Positions 35,419-43,607 of a DNA stretch of 58,040 nt are shown piece by piece. Position 1 is the first letter of the stretch; each line of letters opens with the position of its first letter. Made by a program: the position numbers and the translations under genes. A model generated the notes under the pieces. The model had not been told where the DNA came from, did not search any database, and saw only the letters and a list, made by a program, of their open reading frames with translations. This DNA is from Amycolatopsis orientalis DSM 43388 (GTDB lineage Bacteria > Actinomycetota > Actinomycetes > Mycobacteriales > Pseudonocardiaceae), in the NCBI RefSeq assembly GCF_000411975.1, contig NZ_ASXG01000192.1, positions 1 to 58,040 on the forward strand, written 5' to 3'.

Positions 35419-35838
35419 ATGCGTACTGAAGGACGGCTCGCTGGCGGATTCGGATTCCCGCTCGGTTGCGTGGCGGTAGCGGTGGCTGCGATCGGTGCGG
35501 ACCTCGCCGGAGGCACCGCGCATCCCGGCTACGCCGTCGTGTCCGTCGCGCTCGTGGTCGGCGCAGTGGCAGTGGTCACCACTCCCCTCGCCGCGGTCGG
35601 GGTGGCGGCGGTGGGCTGGGCGGTGCTGTCCGGCTTCGCGTACGGCCGGTCCGGGACTCTGGTTTTCACCGCTAGTACCGCCCGGGTTGCGGTGATCTTG
35701 GCTGGTGCGGCGGGGTTCGGGCTATTGCTTGGTGCCGGATGGCGCATGGCGCAACGGGTTCGTCCGATGTTCGCGAAGGCTGTCGTACCCGAGCCGCGGT
35801 CTGTCGAGCCGAGCCACCGCCGGGTGGCATCGCTCTGA
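35419..35838 (+). CDS. small integral membrane protein of unknown function
   Basis: 139 aa, Ala/Val/Gly-rich, with four likely transmembrane helices at about 13-33, 38-58, 59-78 and 88-108. The C-terminus is basic and cytoplasmic-looking. The third and fourth helices faintly recall the DUF4118 sensor module of KdpD-like kinases, but no kinase domain is attached; I do not assign a family. ATG 35419 is preferred over GTG 35407. It stands alone between the hydrolase and the DUF5302 gene. Confidence 0.65.
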   Translation: MRTEGRLAGGFGFPLGCVAVAVAAIGADLAGGTAHPGYAVVSVALVVGAVAVVTTPLAAVGVAAVGWAVLSGFAYGRSGTLVFTASTARVAVILAGAAGFGLLLGAGWRMAQRVRPMFAKAVVPEPRSVEPSHRRVASL

Positions 35839-35909
35839 AATGGCTCGCCAAGGTGCGCGAAGGGTGCCAGTCTGACGGGGTACCACGTCGTCACCTTCGG
35901 AGGTCAGCC

Positions 35910-36095
35910 ATGAGTGAAGCGCAACCGGCACCCAGCGACGGGGAGGGCGACGTCAAGCGGAAGTTCCGCGAGGCCTTGGAGCGGAAACAGGCCAAGGCTC
36001 GGGAGGGGGCCGCGCACGAGAACGCCGGGCAGCAGAGCCAGCACGCGCACGGGCCCGCGGCGAGCAAGCGGACATTTCGGCGGAAGAGCGGCTGA
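35910..36095 (+). CDS. DUF5302 family small protein
   Basis: 61 aa, highly charged. The N-terminal helix DVKRKFREALERKQAK and the C-terminal HGPAASKRTFRRKSG are the hallmarks of the actinobacterial DUF5302 family as I know it. The function is unknown; the basic tail suggests nucleic-acid or membrane-surface binding. GGAGG 6-7 nt before ATG 35910 is a strong ribosome site, implying good expression. It is followed by two repeat elements. Confidence 0.88.
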   Translation: MSEAQPAPSDGEGDVKRKFREALERKQAKAREGAAHENAGQQSQHAHGPAASKRTFRRKSG

Positions 36096-36120
36096 GCGCT
36101 CCTGGGTGCCCTCGGTGGCT

Positions 36121-36234
36121 GGGGCACCCCGAAGCTTGATTGTGACTACGGTCTGGGGTTGCTTGTCAAGGCGGGAAAGATGCCTTGACAAGCAACTCCA
36201 GACCGTGTTTTGGCTTCGTATCGGGGTGCGGGGG
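36121..36234 (-). repeat. 113-bp palindromic intergenic repeat, copy B
   Basis: The reverse complement matches copy A at 2821-2933 at both ends (GATACGAAGCCAAA and ACAATCAAGCTTCGGGGTGC) and in the loop (CTTTCCCGC). Its inner stem is 23 bp with one A-C mismatch, and relative to copy A it has two paired changes (G-C to T-A and C-G to T-A) that keep the stem. It lies 25 bp after the DUF5302 stop. Confidence 0.85.
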
Positions 36235-36271
36235 TGGTGTGGGTGCCTGGCTGGTGGGTGCATCGGTGGCG

Positions 36272-36326
36272 GTCCGTGAAGGGCTCCTTGCGGGAATTAG
36301 ATTCCCGCAAGGAGCCCTTCACGGAC
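36272..36326. repeat. 55-bp palindromic repeat, copy 1 (terminator-like)
   Basis: Perfect 26-bp arms begin and end with GTCCGTGAAGGGCTCCTTG and its complement, around a 3-nt TAG loop. Other copies are at 41947-42001 and 48341-48395. This one lies 10 bp beyond the stop of the minus-strand valine dehydrogenase gene and would work as its terminator. Confidence 0.92.
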
Positions 36327-36336
36327 TTCTGCGGGG

Positions 36337-37410
36337 CTACACCGTGAGGATCGAGCGCAGGCGGCCGACGTCGGTCATTCGGCGTTCGGCCAGGCGGTCG
36401 GCTGCGGCGGCGGGCGGTACGCCGTCAGCTTTCGCGAGTTCGTACACCGCTTTCGTGGTGTCGAAGATGGCCGCCGTTTTGCGCTGGGCGCGGGTGAAGT
36501 CGAAGCCGTGGCGTTCGTCGTCCACCTGGATCACGCCGCCTGCGTTCACCAGGTAGTCCGGGGCGAACAGGATGCCGCGGTCGGCCAGGAGCTTGTCGAC
36601 GCCGGGGTGGGCGAGCTGGTTGTTCGCCGCGCCGCAGACGATTTGGGTGCGCAGGGCGGCCACGGTCTCGTCGGTGAGCACGCCGCCCATCGCGCACGGG
36701 GCGAAGACGTCCAGTTCGGTCTCGATCATGGTGTCCACATCGGACACGACCTCGACGTCCGGGTGGGCCGCCCGGGTGCGTTCCACCGCGCTGGGCGCGA
36801 CATCGGTGATCACCACGCGGGCGCCGGCTTCCACGAGATGGCCGACGAGGATGTGGCCGACCTTGCCGACCCCGGCGACGCCGACGCGGCGGCCGGTCAG
36901 CTCGGGCACGCCCCACACCTGCTCCGCGGACGCGCGCATTCCCTGGTACACGCCGAAAGCCGTGAGCACCGAGGAGTCGCCCGCGCCACCGTCCTCCGGG
37001 GAACGGCCGGTGACGTGCCGGGTCTCGCGAGCGACCACGTCCATGTCCCGGACGTACGTGCCCATGTCGCAGGCGGTGATGTAACGGCCGCCGAGCGAGT
37101 CCACGAACCGGCCGTACGCGCGGAGAAGCGCTTCGGACTTCAGCGTGTTCGGGTCTCCGATGATGACCGCTTTGCCGCCGCCGAGGTCGAGGCCGGCGAG
37201 CGCGTTCTTGTACGCCATTCCCTTGGAGAGCGCGAGAACGTCGTCGAGTGCGGCGTCCTCGGTGGCGTAGGGGTAGAACCGGGTGCCGCCGAGGGCTGGG
37301 CCCAAAGCGGTGGAATAGATGCCGATGATGGCTTTCAGCCCGCTGGCCTCGTCGTGGCAGAACACGACTTGCTCATGGCCGCTGTGCCGGCCGAACACGC
37401 CTTCGGTCAC
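36337..37410 (-). CDS. vdh: valine (branched-chain amino acid) dehydrogenase
   Basis: 357 aa, Glu/Leu/Phe/Val dehydrogenase family. It shows STALGPALGGTRFYPYAT, the catalytic lysines Lys68 (MAYKNA) and Lys80 (GGGKAVIIGDP), the NAD motif VGVAGVGKVG and the PCAMGG and CGAANNQLAHP blocks. Similarity to Streptomyces Vdh is strong. It deaminates valine and related amino acids to 2-oxo acids with NAD, feeding branched-chain precursors of lipids and polyketides. GTG 37410 is chosen because AAAGGAG lies 8 nt upstream; an in-frame extension is open. It is transcribed alone, ending at a palindromic repeat. Confidence 0.94.
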   Translation of the reverse strand: MTEGVFGRHSGHEQVVFCHDEASGLKAIIGIYSTALGPALGGTRFYPYATEDAALDDVLALSKGMAYKNALAGLDLGGGKAVIIGDPNTLKSEALLRAYGRFVDSLGGRYITACDMGTYVRDMDVVARETRHVTGRSPEDGGAGDSSVLTAFGVYQGMRASAEQVWGVPELTGRRVGVAGVGKVGHILVGHLVEAGARVVITDVAPSAVERTRAAHPDVEVVSDVDTMIETELDVFAPCAMGGVLTDETVAALRTQIVCGAANNQLAHPGVDKLLADRGILFAPDYLVNAGGVIQVDDERHGFDFTRAQRKTAAIFDTTKAVYELAKADGVPPAAAADRLAERRMTDVGRLRSILTV

Positions 37411-37475
37411 GGTGGTGACTCCTTTGTCTCCCACGCGGCTCGTGGCCGCGCGCATGTGTGAACGGTGCGCGCCGG

Positions 37476-37496
37476 GGAACGGGGGTTGCCCGTTCC
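37476..37496 (-). terminator. hairpin downstream of kynU
   Basis: GGAACGGG and CCCGTTCC form an 8-bp stem with a 5-nt loop. It lies about 60 bp past the kynU stop and 65 bp upstream of the vdh start, both on the minus strand, so it could separate the two transcription units. Confidence 0.5.
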
Positions 37497-37557
37497 GCAG
37501 TGCACACCGTCAACCTACTTCGCCGTTCTCCGGGCCACCACCCGCATCCCGGGAGCT

Positions 37558-38757
37558 TCACCCCAGATCCGCGACAGCTTCCCGAAGTGTGGAAATCGCG
37601 GTCTCGAGCTGTTCATCCGACAGGTACGGCGCCGGCCCGAACCGGAGGTACTGGCCGCGGCTGTCGGTCCGCACGCCGCGCGCGGCCAGGCGTTCGCAGA
37701 GACGCCCGGCGACCGGGCTGCGCAGCGAGAGGAAGCCGCCGATGCTTTCGAGCGGGGTTTCCCGGTCGCGGGTCACGACGTCGTCCGGCAGGCCGAGACT
37801 GTCGAAGCAGCTGGCGAGCAGACCGACCTGGTGTTGCGACACCTCCCGCAAGAACTCGGCGGTGAGTCCTTGCTCGGCGAAGAACCGCTGCACGCGTACG
37901 CCTCGGTAGTGGCTCGACGGGTCGTACGTCGCTCCGGCGAACCGGTCGCCGCCGGGTGCGTACGCGACTTCGTCCGGGCGGCGTTCGTCGGCGAGGGCGC
38001 CGAATTCCGCGTACCAGCCGGTAATCACCGGACGCAGTTCCTGCGCGTGCGCGGGCAGGCGCAAGAAGCAGTTGCCCTCGCCGAGCTGCAGGTACTTGTA
38101 TCCGCCGCCGAGCACCCACGCGTTGGTGAGGCCGAGGTCGTGCAACGGGAACGGGACCGCGCCGACCGCGTGGTAAGCGTCGACGACCAGCTCGACCGAG
38201 CGGCTCCGGCACGTGTCCGCCAGATGCGCGAGGCCCGGCACGATCCACGACGTCTCGAACAGCACTGCCGACGTCAGCACCGCGGCAGTGCGGTCATCGA
38301 CCTGCTCGGCGAGCCGTTCGGCCAACGTCGCGACCGGAGCGGCGGGCACCCGGACGACCTCGACGCCCTCCTCGGCCAGTCGGGTGAGCTGGCGGCGCAG
38401 AGTGTGGAATTCCCCGTCCGTGGTCACCAACCGGGGGCGCTTCCGCAGCTCGATCGCGGACAGGAAGCGCAGCACGAGTTCGTGCGTGTTCTGGCCGAGC
38501 GCGTAGTCGCCGTGCGGGTCGGACAGCCACTGCCGGAACCCGCTCCGCAGCTCGTCGGCCTTCGCGAACGCCCGGCCCCACTTCTCGTCCACCTCTTCCG
38601 CCGCGTCGGCGAACGCTTCCCGCAGGCCCTCCTCGGCGACGTCCGGCCACGCCTGGTGCGAATGCGCGGACAACAGCAGCCGGTCGGCGACACGGAACCG
38701 CGAGTAGTGCGGGGCGAGCGCGTTTTCCTTGCCGCGCAAGGACTCCACCGTGGTCAC
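37558..38757 (-). CDS. kynU: kynureninase
   Basis: 399-aa PLP enzyme cleaving L-kynurenine to anthranilate and alanine. The PLP lysine lies in GGGYKYLQLGEG, preceded by VVDAYHAVGAVPF (Asp contacting the pyridine nitrogen). Further family blocks are YALGQNTHELV and GGFLSLRSPVAGRLCERL. GTG 38757 overlaps the kynA stop (GTGA), so the two are translationally coupled, as expected for consecutive steps of tryptophan breakdown. A kynurenine formamidase gene is not nearby. Confidence 0.92.
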   Translation of the reverse strand: MTTVESLRGKENALAPHYSRFRVADRLLLSAHSHQAWPDVAEEGLREAFADAAEEVDEKWGRAFAKADELRSGFRQWLSDPHGDYALGQNTHELVLRFLSAIELRKRPRLVTTDGEFHTLRRQLTRLAEEGVEVVRVPAAPVATLAERLAEQVDDRTAAVLTSAVLFETSWIVPGLAHLADTCRSRSVELVVDAYHAVGAVPFPLHDLGLTNAWVLGGGYKYLQLGEGNCFLRLPAHAQELRPVITGWYAEFGALADERRPDEVAYAPGGDRFAGATYDPSSHYRGVRVQRFFAEQGLTAEFLREVSQHQVGLLASCFDSLGLPDDVVTRDRETPLESIGGFLSLRSPVAGRLCERLAARGVRTDSRGQYLRFGPAPYLSDEQLETAISTLREAVADLG

Positions 38758-39545
38758 AACCGGCTCCGCACGGCCCACAGGTCCGGGAACATCGGGGTGA
38801 ACAGCGTGGTGCGCAGGTAGGCCGCGCCGGAGGAGCCGCCGGTGCCGGTCTTGTCGCCGATCGTGCGTTCGACCATCTTCACGTGCCGGTAGCGCCATTC
38901 CTGCAGGCCCTCGTCGAGGTCGACCAGCGCCTCGGCGAGCACCGACGGGCCCCCGTCGTCGTGGTAGACCTTCAGCAGCACTTCCTGCAGTTCCGGCGAC
39001 GGCTCCAGCGGCCGGGTCACGTCGCGGCCGGTGTCGACCGGATAGCCCTTTCCGGACAGATAGGTCAGGAACGAGTCGAACACCGACGGACGCCGCATCG
39101 CGTTGGCGATTCGGGTGCGCTGCTCGCCGCCGTCCGGGTAGTGCGCGAACACGCGTTCGTCGCGGCGGCCGAGCACCGCCTCCAATTCGCGGAACTGGCC
39201 GGACTGGAAGCCGCTCGACGCGTCGAGCCGGGCGCGGAAGCTGGTGAACTGGCTGGGCGTCATCGTCTCCAGCACGTCGATCTGCGCGACCACCACCTTC
39301 AGCACGGTGAGGATGCGGCGCAGCGTGCGGATCGAATGCGCGGTGTTGCCCGCTTCCAGGTTTTCCTGCAGGAACGCGGTTTCGTGCAGGATCTGCTTGA
39401 ACCACAGCTCGTAGACCTGGTGGATCACGATGAACAGCAGTTCGTCGTGCTCGTCCGAACGCGGGCGCTGCGCGCTGAGCACCTCGTCGAGCGCCAGATA
39501 GGACGTGTAGCTGAGCGCGGCCTGGGTGTCGTCTGGTCCGGTCAT
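38754..39545 (-). CDS. kynA: tryptophan 2,3-dioxygenase
   Basis: 263-aa heme enzyme opening the indole ring of L-tryptophan to N-formylkynurenine. It has the conserved SYTSYLALDEVLSAQ start, HDELLFIVIHQVYELWFKQI, the FQSGQFRELE motif, and C-terminal WRYRHVKMVERTIGDKTGTG, which binds substrate and heme. ATG 39545 has GAGGAA upstream. It starts 8 bp after the paaX stop, giving an operon paaX-kynA-kynU in which the regulator may be co-transcribed. Confidence 0.95.
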   Translation of the reverse strand: MTGPDDTQAALSYTSYLALDEVLSAQRPRSDEHDELLFIVIHQVYELWFKQILHETAFLQENLEAGNTAHSIRTLRRILTVLKVVVAQIDVLETMTPSQFTSFRARLDASSGFQSGQFRELEAVLGRRDERVFAHYPDGGEQRTRIANAMRRPSVFDSFLTYLSGKGYPVDTGRDVTRPLEPSPELQEVLLKVYHDDGGPSVLAEALVDLDEGLQEWRYRHVKMVERTIGDKTGTGGSSGAAYLRTTLFTPMFPDLWAVRSRL

Positions 39546-39553
39546 CGGCTTCC

Positions 39554-40369
39554 TCATCTCGTGGACAGGGTTCGGTCGAAGTGGCGCTGAGCGGGTGGCG
39601 CGAGCGCCGAATACAGGTCGTGGAACAGCTTGACCGCCGCCGCCCGCGTGCCCGGCGCGGGGATCAGCTCGGACGGCAGTTCCGGGTCCAGCGAAGGAAA
39701 TTCGCGATAGGTGTGCACCAGGCGGGTGCGCACGGCGAACGCTTCCGCGTCGCTGAGGTCGCGCGGGCAGTCGCCGAATTCCGCGACGAACGCGCCGTAG
39801 CGGGCGGACAGTCCGTCGAGGTCCCACGCCCGGCCGGCGAGCCGGCGCACGTCCAGCGCGGCGGACGGGGTGCCCAGCATCAGGCCGGCGTGTTCGGCGA
39901 CGTCGAGTTCGGCGAGCAGCGCGAGCACCTCGGCCTCGCGGTCGTGCGGGGCGAGCCAGGTGCCGTCCTGGACCGGGCCGAAGCCGAGGAACCGCAGCCG
40001 CCGCACCAGCCGTTCGCGAGACTTGCGCCGGGTCTCCGGGATGTTCTGCCACAGGACGGTCCAGGTCCCGGCCGGTTCGTCCCGGCGGCCGAGGCCGAAG
40101 ATCCGCCGGTCGCCGTCGTCGAGCAGGGCGACCGTGCGCGGGGTGAGCGAATAGTGCACCAGCCTGCCCTCGCGGTGCCGGGACAGCAGGCCGCGGCGCA
40201 CCAGCCGGGTCAGCGCGATCCGGGCCGCGCCGTCGGAAAACCCCAGCTCGTGCAGCAGCGCGACGAGCCCGCCGGACCACACGCGCCTGCTCTCGCGCGG
40301 GCGCACGTAGCTGCCCAGCAGCGTCATCACGAGCTCCTGAGGCGTGCGGGCGGGTTCGGTTTCGGGCAC
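39554..40369 (-). CDS. PaaX-family transcriptional regulator
   Basis: 271 aa. It has the PaaX N-terminal winged helix (ELVMTLLGSYVRPRESRRVW, GFSDGAARIALTRLVRRGLL), the central PaaX domain (TWTVLWQNIPETRRKSRERL) and the C-terminal PaaX domain (AWDLDGLSARYGAFVAEF). The type protein senses phenylacetyl-CoA and represses aromatic catabolism. Its place at the head of kynA-kynU, and facing an SDR/enoyl-CoA hydratase pair, suggests it responds to an aromatic acyl-CoA such as anthraniloyl-CoA; that ligand is inference. An inverted repeat lies in the 46-bp divergent spacer. Confidence 0.92.
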   Translation of the reverse strand: MPETEPARTPQELVMTLLGSYVRPRESRRVWSGGLVALLHELGFSDGAARIALTRLVRRGLLSRHREGRLVHYSLTPRTVALLDDGDRRIFGLGRRDEPAGTWTVLWQNIPETRRKSRERLVRRLRFLGFGPVQDGTWLAPHDREAEVLALLAELDVAEHAGLMLGTPSAALDVRRLAGRAWDLDGLSARYGAFVAEFGDCPRDLSDAEAFAVRTRLVHTYREFPSLDPELPSELIPAPGTRAAAVKLFHDLYSALAPPAQRHFDRTLSTR

Positions 40370-40381
40370 GAGGCAACTCTA

Positions 40382-40405
40382 TACACCTCAGCCCGCTGCG
40401 GTGTA
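40382..40405. promoter_or_regulatory. inverted-repeat operator between paaX and SDR genes
   Basis: TACACC and GGTGTA are separated by 12 bp within the 46-bp spacer between the two divergent starts. It is the only obvious symmetric site there and the best candidate for PaaX binding to control both directions. Confidence 0.55.
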
Positions 40406-40415
40406 GCTTTCGGGA

Positions 40416-41120
40416 GTGAGCAGTTTTTCCGACCGAGTCGTCGTGGTCACCGGCGGCACCCGCGGCATCGGCGCGGCCGTCGCCGAGCGGTTCCGCGCCG
40501 CCGGGGCGACCGTGCACTCCCCCGGCCGAGCCGAATGCGACGTCACCGACGAGGCCGCCGTCCGCGGGTACTTCGCCCGGCTCGGACCGGTCGACGTGCT
40601 GGTCAACAACGCCGGGGTGTCCTCGAGCGCGCCGCTGGCGAAGACGGGCCTGGACGACTGGCGCGGCCAGTTCGAGGTGAACGCGACCGGCGCGTTCCTC
40701 TGCACTCGCGAGGTGCTGCCGGGAATGCGCGAACGCGACTACGGGCGAATCGTCACGGTCGCGTCGACCGCGGGCCTGGCCGGGGCGCGCTACACCTCGG
40801 GCTACACCGCGTCGAAGCACGCGGCGGTCGGCCTGATGCGCGCGGTGGCGGCGGAAGTGGCGGGGACTGGCGTCACGTCGAACGCGGTGTGCCCGTCGTT
40901 CGTGCGCACCGACATGACCGCGACCTCAGTCGCCCGGATCCGCGAGCGCACCGGCCGCGACGAGGCCGACGCGGAAGCCGCGCTCGCCGCCGCCTCCCCG
41001 CTCGCCCGGCTGCTCGAACCCGGCGAAATCGCGTACGCCGTGGAGTTTTTCGCCGCCCCCGAGGCGGCCGCGATCAACGGACAGACCCTCGTACTCGACG
41101 GTGGAGGAATCCAGAAATGA
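40416..41120 (+). CDS. short-chain dehydrogenase, 3-hydroxyacyl-CoA type
   Basis: 234-aa SDR with TGGTRGIG (12-19), NNAG (64-67), Ser117, Tyr130 and Lys134 (YTASK), and the C-terminal NGQTLVLDGGGIQK usual for FabG-like enzymes. The start is GTG 40416. Its stop overlaps the start of the enoyl-CoA hydratase gene (ATGA), so the two act in one pathway, probably beta-oxidation-like degradation of a CoA thioester. The divergent PaaX gene is the likely regulator. Confidence 0.88.
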   Translation: MSSFSDRVVVVTGGTRGIGAAVAERFRAAGATVHSPGRAECDVTDEAAVRGYFARLGPVDVLVNNAGVSSSAPLAKTGLDDWRGQFEVNATGAFLCTREVLPGMRERDYGRIVTVASTAGLAGARYTSGYTASKHAAVGLMRAVAAEVAGTGVTSNAVCPSFVRTDMTATSVARIRERTGRDEADAEAALAAASPLARLLEPGEIAYAVEFFAAPEAAAINGQTLVLDGGGIQK

Positions 41121-41944
41121 GCCCGTTCCGCGCCAGTGTCCCGCTCACGAAATCGTGGGAGCACTTCGAGTTCACGGTGGACGACGGGGTCGCGACGGTG
41201 ACCTTCGACCGCCCGGACAAGCTCAACGCGCTCACCTTCGACGTCTACGCCGACCTGCGCGACCTCGTCGCCGAACTGCCGCACCGCGGCGACGTGCGGG
41301 TGCTGGTGCTCACCGGGAAGGGCCGCGGGTTCTGCTCGGGCGGCGACGTCGAGGAAATCATCGGCGAACTGCAGAAAATGGACACCGCGGAACTGCTCGA
41401 ATTCACCCGGATGACCGGCGCGGTGGTGAAAGCCATGCGCGAAACGCCGATCCCGATCATCGCGGCGGTCAACGGCGTCGCGGCGGGCGCCGGTTCGGTG
41501 CTCGCGCTGGCCAGCGATTTCCGGCTGCTGGCCGAATCGGCGAAGTTCGCGTTCCTGTTCACGAAGGTCGGATTGGCGGGCGCGGACATGGGTTCGGCGT
41601 ACCTGCTGCCGCGACTGGTCGGCCTCGGCCGCGCGACGGAACTGCTGATGCTGGGCGACAAACTCCCCGCCGAGCGCGCCGAAGCGATCGGGCTGGCCAA
41701 CCGGGTGGTGCCGGACGCCGACCTCGCCGCCGAGGCCGCCGCACTGGCGCGACGCCTCGCGGACGGCCCGGCGTTGGCGTACTCCACCACGAAGGTGCTG
41801 CTGACCCGCGAACTCGACAGCGACCTTGGCAGCTCGATCGAGCTGGAAGCGATCACGCAGGCTCTGTTGATGACCGCCAAGGACCACAAGGAGTTCTACG
41901 CCGCCTGGGCGGCCGGTCGCAGTCCCCAATGGACCGGCCGCTGA
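41117..41944 (+). CDS. enoyl-CoA hydratase/isomerase family protein
   Basis: 275-aa crotonase-fold enzyme with oxyanion-hole segments GRGFCSGGDV and AAVNGVAAGAGSVLALASDF, then TKVGLAGADMGSAYLLPRLVG where ordinary hydratases have a catalytic Glu. The C-terminal DHKEFYAAWAAGRSPQWTGR resembles a subgroup I associate with actinobacterial salicylyl-CoA/2-aminobenzoyl-CoA clusters, often next to PaaX regulators. With kynA-kynU across the spacer making anthranilate, a role in aromatic acyl-CoA breakdown is plausible. The hydroxylase and ligase for that route are not in the window. Confidence 0.87.
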   Translation: MSPFRASVPLTKSWEHFEFTVDDGVATVTFDRPDKLNALTFDVYADLRDLVAELPHRGDVRVLVLTGKGRGFCSGGDVEEIIGELQKMDTAELLEFTRMTGAVVKAMRETPIPIIAAVNGVAAGAGSVLALASDFRLLAESAKFAFLFTKVGLAGADMGSAYLLPRLVGLGRATELLMLGDKLPAERAEAIGLANRVVPDADLAAEAAALARRLADGPALAYSTTKVLLTRELDSDLGSSIELEAITQALLMTAKDHKEFYAAWAAGRSPQWTGR

Positions 41945-41946
41945 TT

Positions 41947-42001
41947 GTCCGTGAAGGGCTCCTTGAAGGAAGCTAAGTCCCGCAAGGAGCCCTTCACCGA
42001 C
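41947..42001. repeat. 55-bp palindromic repeat, copy 2
   Basis: Arms GTCCGTGAAGGGCTCCTTG (41947-41965) and CAAGGAGCCCTTCACCGAC (41983-42001) pair with one mismatch; the 17-nt centre has lost symmetry. It sits exactly between the stops of two converging genes and probably ends transcription in both directions. Confidence 0.9.
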
Positions 42002-42007
42002 AGCTGA

Positions 42008-42928
42008 TCAGAGGTCGGTGTAGGCGAGCGCGTTCTCTTCCAGGGAGCCGAACCACAGCCGGCCGTGGTATTCGCGGATGCCCACCAGCAGGTGGAATCC
42101 CGGGATCTCGCCGCGCAGCTCCCGCACCACCGCGCCCTCCGGGGTGACCGCGAGCGCGCCCACCCGGCGTTTCGGCGCGGGTTGCAGGGAATCCGGCAGC
42201 GCGCGCACCGCTGTCCGGAGCGGCGTGGGCAGGCGACGCACGACGTCGAGGGCACGCAGCCGCGGGCTGGCCTCGGTGATCCAGATCAGTCCGTCCGAAC
42301 CGGTCGCGATGTTGTCCGGGAAGCCCGGCAGGTCGTCGATCAGGACGTCGCGGTCGCCCGCGCGCGGGCCGGTCAGCCAGACCCGGCTGACCCGGCACGC
42401 GCCGGTTTCGGCGACCGCCACGAAGGATTCGTCCGGCGGCAGCGCGACGCCGTTCGCGAACTGGAGGCCGTCGGCGAGCAGGTCGATCGCCCCGTCCGGC
42501 GTGCGGCGCAGCAGCCGTCCGCCCGCGGTCTGCTCGATGAGGTCGTCGCGCCAGTTGTCGATGCCGAAGCGGCGCGAGGAATCGGTGAAATAGACCGTTC
42601 CGTCGGCGGCGACCGCGGCGTTGTTGCAGAACACGAAGTCCAGTCCGGCGCCGGACGTCGCGAGCGTCGTCGGCTCGCCGCCGGCCAGCGGCATGGTCAG
42701 CAAACCGGCGCGGGCGTCGCAGATCAGCAGTTCGTCGGGGCCGTACAGCTCCAGCCCGAGCGGGCGGCCGCCGGTATCGCCGATCAGGTCGATCCGCCGT
42801 CCGTCCGGGGCGACGCGCAGGATCCGGCCGTCGTCGACCCCGGTGTAGACCCGGCCCTCGGCGTCCACGACCACGTCTTCTGGACCGTGCCCGTTCACCG
42901 GCACGATCGTGACCTCACCGAACCGCAC
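42008..42928 (-). CDS. SMP-30/strictosidine-synthase-like beta-propeller protein
   Basis: 306-aa six-bladed propeller of the SMP-30/gluconolactonase/strictosidine synthase superfamily. Visible blades are GPEDVVVDAEGRVYTGVDDG, FCNNAAVAADGTVYFTDSSR, LQFANGVALPPDESFVAVAE, FPDNIATGSDGLIWITEAS and YHGRLWFGSLEENALAYTD. Members are metal-dependent lactonases or esterases; substrate unknown. It is the last gene of a minus-strand run, 9 bp after the phosphatase gene, and ends at palindromic repeat copy 2. Confidence 0.87.
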   Translation of the reverse strand: MRFGEVTIVPVNGHGPEDVVVDAEGRVYTGVDDGRILRVAPDGRRIDLIGDTGGRPLGLELYGPDELLICDARAGLLTMPLAGGEPTTLATSGAGLDFVFCNNAAVAADGTVYFTDSSRRFGIDNWRDDLIEQTAGGRLLRRTPDGAIDLLADGLQFANGVALPPDESFVAVAETGACRVSRVWLTGPRAGDRDVLIDDLPGFPDNIATGSDGLIWITEASPRLRALDVVRRLPTPLRTAVRALPDSLQPAPKRRVGALAVTPEGAVVRELRGEIPGFHLLVGIREYHGRLWFGSLEENALAYTDL

Positions 42929-42937
42929 GCCGGCCTC

Positions 42938-43594
42938 CTACCGGTAGCTGAGCAGCCGCGCGTTCTCGCCTTCGAGATGCGGATGCTCGTTGAAGGACAA
43001 CAGAGTCACGCCGCCGCGACCGGACGTCAGCTTCGTGATGCCGGTGTTCACGGTGACGCGGTTCAGCTTCAGCAGCCCGGGCCCGGGCGTGCCCAGCAGC
43101 GACCCGGCGACCGCGCCCAGCACGCCGCCGGAGGTGAACACCAGCCCGTTCTCGCCCTTGCCCAGCGAGCCGACCAGGTCCGCCAGCGCCGCGGTGCAGC
43201 GGCCGAGGAAGACGGGCCAGCTTTCCGTGCACGGACCGCTGTCGCCGGAGTCGACCCACGCGGTCAGCGCGGTGTCCAGCAGCCGCTGGTACTCGCGCGA
43301 ATCCTCTTGCGGCGCACCGCCCGCGTGGTGCCGTGCGATGTCGACGTGGTCGTATTCGTTCCAGCGTTCGTCCTCGACCACCGGCACGTCGCAGCCGAGG
43401 GCTTTCAACGCGGTCGCCGCGGTGTCCCGCTGGCGGGCCAGCGTTCCCGAGCGCACCTGCGCGAACTCGACCCCGCGCCGCTTCAGCTCCGCACCGACCA
43501 ATGTGGACTGTTCGAAACCCAGCGGCGACAACGCGTCGTAATCCGCCGCGCCGAACGACGCCTGTCCGTGCCGGATCAGGTAGATCGCACCCAT
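42938..43594 (-). CDS. histidine phosphatase family protein
   Basis: 218 aa. The phosphoglycerate-mutase-like RHG motif (LIRHGQAS, His9) is at the N-terminus, with RQRDTAATAL carrying the second Arg and a late VFTSGGVLGAV where the usual second catalytic His has become Ser/Gly-rich. WNEYDHVDIARH holds the acidic residue. It may be a broad phosphatase or have changed chemistry. Sits 13 bp after the SDR gene in the same run. Confidence 0.85.
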   Translation of the reverse strand: MGAIYLIRHGQASFGAADYDALSPLGFEQSTLVGAELKRRGVEFAQVRSGTLARQRDTAATALKALGCDVPVVEDERWNEYDHVDIARHHAGGAPQEDSREYQRLLDTALTAWVDSGDSGPCTESWPVFLGRCTAALADLVGSLGKGENGLVFTSGGVLGAVAGSLLGTPGPGLLKLNRVTVNTGITKLTSGRGGVTLLSFNEHPHLEGENARLLSYR

Positions 43595-43607
43595 TCACGC
43601 CGTCCCG

